Source: Plutella xylostella (taxonomy: Eukaryota; Arthropoda; Insecta; Lepidoptera; Plutellidae). From it: a DNA stretch of 64,000 nucleotides. The notes below the pieces were generated by a model. The model saw nothing but the letters and a program-made list of their open reading frames with translations. It searched no databases and was not told the origin of the DNA. Within the stretch, counting starts at the first letter, position 1. Every line of letters begins with the position of its first letter. The DNA lies in NCBI RefSeq assembly GCF_932276165.1, contig NC_063995.1:10106001-10170000 (forward strand), given 5' to 3'. Positions 36,242 through 48,400 of the stretch are shown piece after piece. Both the position numbers and the translations under genes were made by a program.

Positions 36242-36451
36242 CAATATGGAAAACTGGTGAACTTTAATACGGCCAAAATCTGTCTAAATCATAATTTAGA
36301 ACAAGGTATGTTATTCCAACATTCTATGTAATATGGATTATTGATACGTGCAGCAGAAAACGAGAACTGCAATGGTAGCTTATATTTTTGTGTTTTTGTT
36401 TTACGTCTGTGAATGATGTCAATTTAGCATTTTTTCAAGTTGTCTGTATGT

Positions 36452-39400
36452 TCAGTTACAATAGTGCTCCTCAGTAGTCAACCTACACAACTGACAGTCG
36501 ACACGGCAACACCAGTGCGCCTTGCAGTGGCATCGCTCGAGCCGAGTGGACCGCACGGCGCGCCGCCCGCGCCCGCAGCACAGCCGCCCGCAGCCGCCCG
36601 CCGCGCCGCCCAGCGACGCGTTGCACTGTCTGTGGGGGTGAGTTGCTTGGTTATTTGTGATTTGTTGATATAAATGAATAAATATGTGGGGACATCGCAC
36701 ACACGGCTATCCAACCCCAAACTAGACAGAGCCTGTAATATGGGTATCGGACAGATGATATATCTACGGCATAGTAGTCAGGGTCACTAACCACTACACC
36801 ATTCGACCCTAAATGTAGACAACCTTGTCGCCTTATGATCGAGTTATATTTCATAAGCACTCATGCTAATTGTGTTACTTCCTTGCAGTAAGCCGAGCTA
36901 TGGCAGGCAGAGATTCTCAGTTAATTAGGTACTCTCGTATGTAGTAAGGGACGTTAATATGTAGCCATATTTCCGGGAGCAAGTGTCTGTATGGAAACAA
37001 ATACTTCCCTATTTATAATCTTATTCTTACCTGCCATGCGTGCCAAGCGACCCAGCCGCCGGATCCCTCTCACAGTAATCCGGACTAGGAGTAACATATC
37101 TCAGCCGCGGCTTCACGTGTCGTCCCGTGTGTCTTCTGGGCCGCAGTGGGCCGGCGCGGGCCGCCTCCGCCGCGAGAGCCGCCCCCACTTTGGCGAGGGG
37201 GGGCAGGGAGCGCCAGCACGTGCGCACGGAACACGAGCCGGACACGCCGTGGCAGGTGCATTTGGTGCGCATGCCTGATGATACCGCCTGCAAAGGATAG
37301 ATGTTTTTGTAGTATTTATTGTAACGTTTATACAAAATTTTTGTATAGTGCTGGTGTGCTGGATAAAGACTTTTAGTCTACTTTAGACTTTAGACTACTG
37401 GTGGTCACTCTCATCCGGACAGTACCTACCAGCTATACAACAATATGATCGCCCGATAAGCGCAGACGAGGATCCAAGTACAAATGTTACAAAATATATC
37501 TCCTTGTCCTGATTAAATACTGTGACATACAGCATAAAAGCTGCATCATCCTTGCCACATACCTTCCATCCAAACCGCGAGTTCAGTAAATTAGCGCTCG
37601 CTATGAGCGGTCTCAGCGTCTCGAGGCGCGTGCGCAGGTCCACGCGCGGGTCGAAGCGCGGGTCGTCCGCCGCCATGCGGTACTCGCGGTGTGTATCATA
37701 AACAAATATCTACCCAGCGGCCGCTATACAGGTTCGTTATCGACGTAGATATTATAGTGACGTTTGTCACTATAATATCGCGATTTGCCATAAATAGGCA
37801 TGAAACGAGTTTATCGACGTCAATAACACACCCGTTTGTTATGTATTATACCGCGAGTACCGGTTAAAAACAGTGACATACGGCACAAGAACTACACTAT
37901 GCCCTCTTCTTAACTATATATACCTTCCGTCCAAACCGTGACTTGAGCAAATTAGCGCTCGCTATAAGCGGTCTCAGCGTCTCGAGGCGCGTGCGCAGGT
38001 CCACGCGCGGGTCGAAGCGCGGGTCGTCCGCCGCCATGCGGTACTCGCGGTGTATAGCACAAACAAGATGTCCCCAGCGGCCTACACGGGTTAGTTATCC
38101 ACTTATCACAGCGCCGTACAACCTACTCTGTGGCGCCGTATTTATGACTAATTGCGATATAGTGACATTTATCTACGTCGATAACGAACCCGTGTAGCGG
38201 CAACTAATTAAAAACAGTGATATACGGTACAAAAACTACGCCGTTTTCTCTCAAAAATGCCTCTACTACGTACCTTCCGTCCAAACCGTGAATTCAGTAA
38301 GTTGGCTGAGGCTATAAGCGGTCTCAGCGTCTCGAGGCGCGTGCGCAAGTCCACGCGCGGGTCGAAGCGCGGGTCGTCCGCCGCCATGCGGTACTCCAGG
38401 TTGCGGGCGCGCCCGCGGTAGCGGGATGAGCGGTCCGGGTAGTCGTACCTAGACAGATTGTGGATTATAGATTTAAGTATAGTGTTTGGTAGTACTAACG
38501 ATTCTTGAGAAGTTAAAAAGCATAAGTGACGTCAAATAGAACTTCGAATAAAATTGTCGTTGTATGAATGCGCTGTTAGACTTCTATTCTGGATGACTAC
38601 TTATCAGTCGAAGACTCAAGGCTCAGATGGTGAGCTTTGACTTCTTTATTTTTTATAATCTCTAGGTATTAGGCAGACGACTAACTAGTCTTACTACACT
38701 GATTTCACCCTCACCTATCTCTGAACCGTTTCCTTGTAGGTCGTCCGCGTCTCGGCGAGCGAGGCAGCCGCTTCCTCCCCCGCCTCCCCTTCTTCCCCGG
38801 CCGCGGAGTCACGCTGTAGTTGGCCGGCGCGGGCTGGTCGTCCACTAGGATCACTACAGGGGCAGACGTAGTCGTGGTCGGCTTTGCGGTCGTGGTAGTC
38901 GGTTCTTCAGTGGTAGTCGGGTCGATGTCGAATGGTTCTTCCGTTTTGCCGTCGCGGACGTCGATTTCGTGCGCGTCCAGGAATTGCTTCGCGAATCTGT
39001 GGGGATGAAAGGCTGTTTTGTAAATCGATTGAGGGAAATTATTTAATTGTGGTGTTTATGTTTGCCCGAGCACGCAAAGGTTTGAACAATGAAAACGTTG
39101 AGTATCTGCTGTTATTGTTAGTAGGATTAGGAAATGTACCATTTCTTATTTTTGCTGTGTTTGGGATCCGTCGTCATGCGATGACAATGGCTTCTCTGGA
39201 TTTTTTTTCTTATCCTAATAACTCGTCTATTAAAAACCTAAAGAGCAGGCCGCACTGCCAGCTAGCTTAGCGAGCGATCTATGCGAGCCAATGTGTCACC
39301 TCTTTACATAAATCGCTTGACACTGCAACCTACCAACTCACCTGCAAAGATGTTCGCCCTTCTAGCTCGCTTGCTTAGCTAGCTAGCGGTATGGCCTGCG

Positions 39401-42400
39401 CTTGAACCCTAACCCTGGCGTCGTCATTACCTCTCAGCCCACTGGTAGTTATCCCCGCAGCCGCCCCACTTGAACCTGGCGTGCGGCTCGGTGGGCGATA
39501 CGTGGGCCTGGCGCGGGGGCCGCGGGGGCGCGCGGGGGGGCGCGGCGCAGGAGCAGGCAGGCAGCGAGCCCGCGGCGCATGCGCGAGCGACGGACCAGGC
39601 TAGCGCGGCCGCTGACACCGCGTACACGTAGGCTTGCTCGCGGGTCCCTGGGGAATGGTTTTTAATGTGATGGGTGCTAGCATATGTAGATTTGCATAGT
39701 AGGTATTATGATTTCTCTCTCTCTTTCAGGCTATGTGTCCCATATGGTGGTGGGGTCTGCCTTCCTCGTCTTCTCTCTCCACTTCGCCCTGTCTCCAACT
39801 TCCTCGGTTCAGCATATAATGATTTGAAGTTATTAAAACCATGCGTGTTTCTATCTACTAGAGCCGCGGTCTTCATCGTCTTGTTCAAACTCTTGGCTAG
39901 GTTAAACATAATTAAATTAACCGAAATGGCACGCGAAGTACATGCACTTGCGGCTTATGTGCTATTACTTAGGTACTTATGTGAGGGTTAGCTAGGCTAA
40001 CGTATGTAATGTAAAGGTTCTCCTCATATAAGTATGTACATGTAGAGTTCGCTCAGTTCATGGCCTTATTGTCTTGGAACGAAGGTACAAGTGTAAAAAA
40101 AACAATCAGGTCTATTTGTGACCTTTTTAACCGACTTCGAAAAAAGGAGGAGGTTCTCAATTCGTCTGTATGTTTTTTTTTATTTTTTATGTATGTTCAC
40201 CGATTACTCCGCCATTTATATGGACCGATTTTGAAAATTCTTTTTTTGTTGTATCGGTTTGAGCTCAGGGGTGGTCCCATTTTTTTTCAGAATTTTATTC
40301 CACCCCCAAGGGTGGGTAAAGGGGTAAAAACAGGATATGAATTTCCATTTGGGTACCTACTAACAGATTGTAATGAAATTTAAAACGTAAATATAGTTCT
40401 TTAAGAACAAAAAAATATGATGGTGACCTTGAGCTGATCTGATGATGGAAACGGAAGGCAGTTAAGGGAACTCCTCAACGGTATATAGCAACTACCTCGT
40501 GTTTAGGCTGGAATGATTCTTATTGACTAGTAGGACTTATTGGTATCATTTGCATCTTAATTTTGATTGACAAATAATGCAAATAAACTAAAAACCATTA
40601 AAAAAATAATAATTAAAAAACCACTAAAAAGTAAGAAATAATTTAAGGTTTCCACCAGTTCTTTTTTTAAGTTGGTGCGGTGACAAAGTAATCTGAAGAA
40701 ATATGGCACCAACTTCAAAAACGAACAGGGCCCCAAGTCTACTAAACGCATTAGAGTAAAATTGGATATCTTCATTGATATTTTTTGTAACCAATAGCAG
40801 ACTTGGGGCCCAGTTCCTGCTTAGGTATATTTGTACTGTCATATAGAATTGGTATAAACCTTAAATTATTTCTTACTTTTTAGTGGTTTTTTGAAGTCGG
40901 TTTTTTAATTTTTTTTAAATATTATTTTATTTCAGCTTTACTATAATTTTATACAGGTCCCTATCGGGGTTGGAACCTTTAAAATCAAGTCAAGATTCCT
41001 AAAATACATAAAAATATATTAATTACCCTAAATTGATGGTTTCGAGATAGGAATTCGAATAATTTAACGGACTGTGGGAAACGAATGTGAACTGAATTAA
41101 GCAAAGGTTCTGCTTTTCGACTTTTGTTTATCGTATCGCTCACACACAACTCTCACAAGATACGCCCATTTGTCTGTATAAAAAATAAATGAATAAAAAT
41201 TTCGAACTAATAATTAATTCGTAAAGAGCAAAGATAGCTCTTTGGAGAAAGCGTTATTTTTAATTAATTACAATTAGAGAGGTGTAGATTCGATTTAGAT
41301 ACTATATTTATGTAGATAACTATGTATCGAATTAATTGTCGCAGCGATAAAATCGAGAATAAATAAATAAGTAAGAACCTTATAGCTGACAATAGCACAG
41401 AATCGCTGCAGTGCTGCTTTCTGATGGTAAATATGCCCACGGGTACCTACCTACCCTCATCAACTTTGCGAAGCTTGCCATAAAATTAACTCGACAAGTT
41501 AATTGACTTATGATTAATGCATGCATCAGCTTTATTCATTGTAGTCACGCTATGCATTTGAACGGCAAAAACAATAATAATCGTTTAAGGCTATGTCAAT
41601 GCTATCACGATGAGATCCGCACGCTTGTGCCTACTCTGTGTACAATGGCCACACTATCGCTAGGATCACAGATTATACAGGAACAAGAGGTCACGCGCGT
41701 GAGTGCGCCCCCGCCCCCCGCGCCCGCCCCGCCCCGCCCCGCGTGGATCAGCCCCGTGCTTGATTCATGCGTGTAATTAAATCTTTTGTCCGCCTCTCCC
41801 AGCCGACCCTCACCGCTGATCGCTTTGTACGACGAGCCCTTTATCGATAGCCTTCTTAATTTGACAGACTGATAACTTACGACAATCCCAACAATCGCGA
41901 GATACGGCTCTTTCATCAAGACGACTTACCGAAGATTTATATCCCCGAATTACATAAAGATAGAGATGCCTTATATATTTTCTTCAATGCCGTCTTAAAG
42001 GACTGTCGAGAGCGTTTTATAAATCACTCAATAGTAGAAATAAAGTGGTTCGTACTTTCTGCTCGTTGCCGCCGACATGATTTACTTCGTAGAACTTTTA
42101 ATTAAAATGTATCAAATAACTAAGAGAAGTCTGAGGATTCCGTAAGGTTTTGTTTGTTGCCGGCTACGTTCTGTGTCAATTAATTTAGTAAAGTGGGCAG
42201 ACGGCCGCAGAAGTGGCGAGCGGAGACAATGGCGCCGTATTTCGCAGTCGACATTCAGCCGCCGGCACCGCCTGCCTGTAACTAGAAAAAACTTGCTAAT
42301 TGTTTGCATTTCTTCTATTCCTAAGTTTTACATAGTTGTTTTTCGCTGTCGCTCCGGCCCGCATGGAAAAGTTGGAGCGGGCGAGTGACGCGGAAAGCCG

Positions 42401-45400
42401 AAAACAATTGTCTGCGTTATCGCCGTGTTTTGTTTTCTCCCGGCCTTTTCATCAAGCCCCGGCGCGCTGCGATCAACTTCAGCGATTGATATTACGTATT
42501 GACAAATCACAGTTACTGCCTGCCAAGTGATCAATCGATATTCAGAGATAAATTGCGACGGCATTCAGGAAAACGTTGAAGTTTCGTGCAGACTCGAACC
42601 CGGGACGGCACATCGCGTGACATCGTCTCGTCCGTAATTTGATAAGATTTCCTGTAAACGTTTTCACGAACAATACACAATGTGTGTCTTTTACAGGTGA
42701 ATCGACTAAACTGAAAAACTTTTATTTCATGCGTGCATGGCTTTCTATGCCATAAATAAATTTATGTAGCATTTAAAAAGCCATTTTGAATTTTATAAGT
42801 TCAAATTATGCACGAAACAAAAGAGTAATTTTAAAATTAATTACCCGGAGAGCAATAAATAAATGTGGATGTGACACGTTAATAAAAAGAGTGCGCTTTG
42901 TGTGTTGGCGAGGAGGAGCGTTCCGGCCGCGAGCGCGCACAATGCACGCCGCCGCTGGTTCAACTCACGGACTAACTTCCCTTCCCTTATCTCTCATTAT
43001 TGCCGGAAGTTATAAAGCCTGCAGACGGCCGCGGAATCCGTCCCTACATTTTAGAATGTTAATGAAACCCCGTCTTGGCTAACTAATGGACATACGAAGC
43101 GAGCGCCCAAAGCTTTTTTTACTGCACTTTTTCAATGGAACCGCTAATGCTATTCAACAGAGTTGTATGCATAAAGTTGCTCTGCAAAAAGCCAACTGAA
43201 AAGACATCGCTGTGACACTTGCGGGTTGTGCTAACATTGATTTACTGCTAGAGATTGTAAGTTATGGCTCTCTGTGCTGAAAAATCTGGAAAGAAAGAAT
43301 ATTGTAATACCGACCATTCCTGGCTAAACTTTTTTTTTACTATATGAGAGACTTTCTACGATTCCTCATCACAAATGCTCGCTGTCGCTACATACATCAA
43401 GCAGGATAACCACATAACTTTGTACATCTCTTATCGTAACTTATTAGATTCTTATAGGAGCGTTAGCCCTTCTTCAGCGTACCTACATTAATCCATTGCG
43501 GTATAGGCTTTTCTATAATTCTAATTCGCAAAATTCCACAGTTATTTGCAGACACAAGTTCCATAGTACTACATTAAATCATTATTATTATTACCTACAT
43601 AAGGTAGTTTATTGATATTGATTATTAAACTACTACACAGGTTACGTATGAGAGTAATGGAACGTTACAGAGACTGCTCTTGCGTACAAACAGACATTAT
43701 AATCCAGTCTAACACAAATTCCTCTTGATCGAAATCCATCTATGCCAGCTCTTACCTGTAAGCAAATCCGGCGTGAACTTAGGCGCTTGCTCGACAGACG
43801 TGCAGTTCCATCGCTCGCCGGCGTGCGCGGCGAGGCAGGCCTGCCGCGCGAGGCGGGCGGCGGCGGCCACGTGCGGCATGGCGGCCGGCTGGCGGCGGCA
43901 CGCCCGCGCCTGCCCGCTCCATAGCGCGCCGCCGCGCCGCGCCTCCACGCAGTCTGCCTCGGTCCAGTTGCCTTCACTCTCGTGGAGCGCTCTGAGGATG
44001 GGGTGGTGGGTCAGTTGTTGCGGAAGAAAGGAGGCTTAACCCAGCAGCGATGGAGGGCTGCTGATGGTGATGATGATGAAGTGGGTCCTATGGTGACAAG
44101 GTCTTGGTAGCTCCCGCAAGAGGTCAGTGCTAACTAAGCATTATACAGGGTGGCCCAAAGAGTGACGTCCAAAGGAAAATGTTTGATTCCTTAGGTCAAT
44201 AGGTAGCCAAATCACCCCCATGTATGTTCAGCAATTTTTAGTAGTTTAGGAGTTATGATTTTTTTTCCAAATTTTTTACGAAAATCGACCTCAGTGGATT
44301 AATTTTTTTTTATTATTTTTTGGATAACTTTTTTAAAGCATTTTTTTATGTTTGTGTCATCCTCTTAAGTTGTTCTTTTAACCATAAAAGTTTCAGCTTC
44401 CTAGCTGTAATGTAAGTTAGTTATTTTTTTATCGAAAGTTCGAATTATATCATCGAGCTAGACTGCTCTGAATTTTCTACTTTAAATTAAAAATTGAAAA
44501 AGATATTCTCATGGTGCCTTATTAATTTTAAAAACTCCGCAAGGTTCCAAAATTACATAAAAATATAAATAAACTATTGCTTAATAGGGTATTATTTGCA
44601 GAAAAAAGCCTTCAAAGGTACCTGGGTGGAAATTACCTAATTAGTAAATTGTTTCAGAAAGTTGAAATATTCCTGTTATGTCATTACTAAGGACTAATTA
44701 AGTTAGAAAATGTATCAAATTAAAGGGAAAATTAAATTATCTACTTTTTTTAAATTTAAGTTACATTTTTGAATGTAAATTCTTAGAAAAATGTAAATTC
44801 TTAAAGAAAATTTCTTGCGTAGATGTAGGTTGTGTATTGCTATGGGAGGTCGCCATTTTGAAAATTTATTGTGAGTAAATGTGTAAAATAATTATTAGAG
44901 TTTATTTACTTATTATTAATAATAAAATTATCTCATAAATCTTACTACTCAGACTAAAACATTTTTCTAAGAATTTACGTTCAAAAATGTAACTTAAATT
45001 TTAAAAAAAGTAGATAATTTAATTTTCCCTTTAATTTGATACATTTTCTAACTTAATTAGTCCTTAGTAATGACATAACAGGAATATTTCAACTTTCTGA
45101 AACAATTTACTAATTAGGTAATTTCCACCCAGGTACCTTTGAAGGCTTTTTTCTGCAAATAATACCCTATTAAGCAATAGTTTATTTTTATTTTTATGTA
45201 ATTTTGGAACCTTGCGGAGTTTTTAAAATTAATAAGGCACCATGAGAATATCTTTTTCAATTTTTAATTTCAAGTAGAAAATTCAGAGCAGTCTAGCTCG
45301 ATGATATAATTCGAACTTTCGATAAAAAAATAACTAACTTACATTACAGCTAGGAAGCTGAAACTTTTATGGTTAAAAGAACAACTTAAGAGGATGACAC

Positions 45401-48400
45401 AAACATAAAAAAATGCTTTAAAAAAGTTATCCAAAAAATAATAAAAAAAAATTAATCCACTGAGGTCGATTTTCGTAAAAAATTAGGAAAAAAAATCATA
45501 ACTCCTAAACTACTAAAAATTGCTGAACATACATGGGGGTGATTTGGCTACCTATTGACCTAAGGAATCAAACATTTTCCTTTGGACGTCACTCTTTGGG
45601 CCACCCTGTATATAGGAATGTTTTGTATTTTTCTTCTCCTAAGCTTTTTCAGATAAGTATATGTGAAATTGTCTTCTTCTTGATCTGATAGCATTTTCAG
45701 CGTGTTTTATTCATATGGGGATTGTAAAGGAATAGGAAGTAAAACAAACAGTTTAGTAAAAATATATTATTTTGTACAATATTCAGTGATTTTTGTAGAC
45801 TCTATATCTAGATTATAATTTACGGGTATTGTTGCAGACCTAGCTTCAGAGTACAGATAAACGCTCCTACCCCATGACCTGGATGGGTTAATAAATATTT
45901 TGTGCAATAAGTGTCCTACTCCTATATTCCTAAAGTTTCCATGAATATCTTAGGCAAGTAGATTTATTTCTTAGGCGGTACTTCACTAGCCGTTCTAGCG
46001 GACTGACTGCCTTCATGCTTCCTGGCTGACTCGGGGCGCTGCCCGCGCTGGAACGCCTCGCACATCTCATACAAGTAGTTGGGCAGGAAGTCGGCTGCCG
46101 CGCCCTCGCGCCGGCGCAGCGCCGCGTAGGCCTCCCGCAGCGACGGCCGCGGCGCCAGGCGCAGCTCCAGCTCCACGGCCGCCGGGTAGTGCGCCGCCAG
46201 CGAGTACACCACCTCCAGGTCCGACGGCGGCGGCGCCAGGTGCCGGTAGCTGCACACCTTGTGCAGGAAGTACTCCGACATGCTCAGTCCCGACGACGGG
46301 TCGTACTTCCCCAGCTTCAGGTCGTATAGTACTGCTTTCTGCCGCTCCGGGCCCCAGAACTCCTGCTCGAACGCCTTGTAGAAGCTGGCGATGTCGCTGA
46401 ACTCGTGGCGGAAGCAGCGCGCCCACAGCAGCGGCACGCTGTCCAGGCAGGACACGACGAAGGGCAGCTGCTTGTCCGCCGGCATGTGCAGCTCGGACAC
46501 GTAGTAGCGCACGTCGGCGAGGAAGTCCATGGGGTGCGCGGCGCCGCCGTCGTCGAAGTGCGGCCGCCGCTGCGCGCTCGCCACGATCCACTCGGTTAAG
46601 TTCTCCGTAGATATGTTGAGGCCTCGTCTGGTTTCGCTCTTGTCGTCGATTATTTCAGTGATGGTCGGTCGGTCGTCGCGCCGCGTCTTGTCGAAGACGT
46701 CGTCCTTGTCGAGCTCTGGTAGAGACATGTGGCTGCGCAGGCGCGCGGAGGGCATGTGGCGCGTGACGTCCTCCTGGCTGGAGAAGCGCACGCCGAGGCC
46801 CAGCGAGGGCCGGAAGATGGAGGTCCGCGCCGTCGGCGGCTCGGTCTGTGAGCCCCGCGCCGGACAGTCCTTCTCCACCGATGTCGACATCTTCTCCACC
46901 ATCTCGGAGAGGTTCGTTACTGAAGACTTGATCTGACGCAAGTCTACGAACAAACTCATTTTAATTTCCTTCGCCTAGGGAGTAAAGTCAAGCATTCTGC
47001 ATGGCAGCGTTCAGAATAGGTACGTTCATGTGCGCTGAAACAAAACACGCAATTATCATTTTCATGAAATCTTTTTTGGCACAGTGAAATTTTACTGTAA
47101 GCATCTACAATAAACGAATTAGCATATCCTTTCAGCTAACCGTGGATTTCGTGAGTAATAATAATGATAAGGTATTATTTCAGTAATATATTAGACTGGA
47201 TAGCCATTATACCCCTTGGTATATGGCATAGGTTCTACACTTATATCGTTTCTTGTAAACCTTATTACATATTATTACCTACTAAGGAAACTACGCAACG
47301 ACTCAAGTGGAGATCATTAGGCAAACAACGTGCACTTGTTGGAAAGTTCATGAAAATCCAGTATTGTTATGTCCCCGCATTACATCGAGACTAGCTAAGG
47401 ACTGCGACCGGGCACTTACAATAACAAGCGAAACTTCGGCCGGCTTTCCTTCGATAATACCTACGAATATACGTGAAATAAAAGCTAACAAAAAAGCTAG
47501 TTTACATGAAGAGCTTTTTTCGGTCAAGTGGTACTTGAGTGAAGGGTGTGCTATCGTGTTCGTATCTGTTTCTAATTACTTAATTAAGGAGTGCATCCGA
47601 GTCAAGTGCTCACTTACAACGTGACATTATCAGGGATCTCTACATTTTTGGATTTTGACAATCCGCAGTCCTTGTAACCTCTCCGGTTTTCCCAGACTGA
47701 TATAATTGTGTAGCGAGTAAAGTGAGCTTTTATCGAGCTTTTTACGAAGAAGGTGCGTGCAACGGTGGAGGTGCTTACGTGCGGCGGCGGCGGGCGGGCG
47801 AGCCTCACTGCCAGGCCGCGTGCACCCCGGTAGCTGCCACCCAACGAACCTTCACTTATTATTTTTTATACACAGTTTACGTTACCATATCTGGGTTATC
47901 GTAGACGGAATATTCAGTTCCATTGACGTCTCGCTCGCCTGCCAAGGACGTGCGTTGCCGTGCCGATTGTCCCGCTTCAGATATTGACAAAGCGCCCCAT
48001 GAATAACGTCGTGACTTACGCTGGTATAATATTGTATAGTACCATAGATAGTATTTACTGTAGGTGGGTGGCTCGGCAGTGTCGCCCGCGGCCGGCCGTG
48101 CCTCATTATCGATGCATTAGTTCCGCCCGACGACGGCTGTTGCGAAAATACTTACAATTTATAGCCAGACTCCAACCCTGTCATAGCTATTAGACACACT
48201 CAACGTCACATTGCATCTATTATGTAACGAGGAATTACAAAGCTGGATAGCAGGCATATCAAATAAAAAAGCTCGACATGGATGAAGTTATTAAAGTTCA
48301 ATGTTTCAGAAAGATTGTACCGTAACGACCAATTTCAGTACACTTATAAATTATACGACTGAAACAGACGGCCGCATAACTCTTTTAAAAATAGTTGACC

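Larger units (their letters stand above)
23184..38961. repeat. Second unit of the 15,778-bp direct tandem duplication
   Basis: Matches 7406-23183 over its whole length wherever compared, including introns, arrays, SINE, LINE tail and hAT element. All features of the first unit recur 15,778 bp further on. It supplies the 3' exons of the intact Wnt11 gene and a headless UGGT fragment. Confidence 0.95.

Noticed and set aside
20674..39647. Assignment to Wnt10, Wnt9 or Wnt5 instead of Wnt11
   Set aside because: The final ERCHC motif resembles Wnt10 and the long insert recalls insect Wnt5, but IRWLAL, RWNC.S.E.AP, GTRE.A.VYA.SAAA, ARAC..G.LP.CSC and CHGVSGSCS(V/I)RTCW fit Wnt11 best.
46067..46936. 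ORFs of 174 and 135 codons overlapping the gag-like gene
   Set aside because: Other-frame shadows in very GC-rich sequence with no domain.
45964..46959. Gag of an intact endogenous retrovirus or LTR retrotransposon
   Set aside because: No LTRs, primer-binding site, protease, reverse transcriptase, integrase or envelope frames are found on either side.
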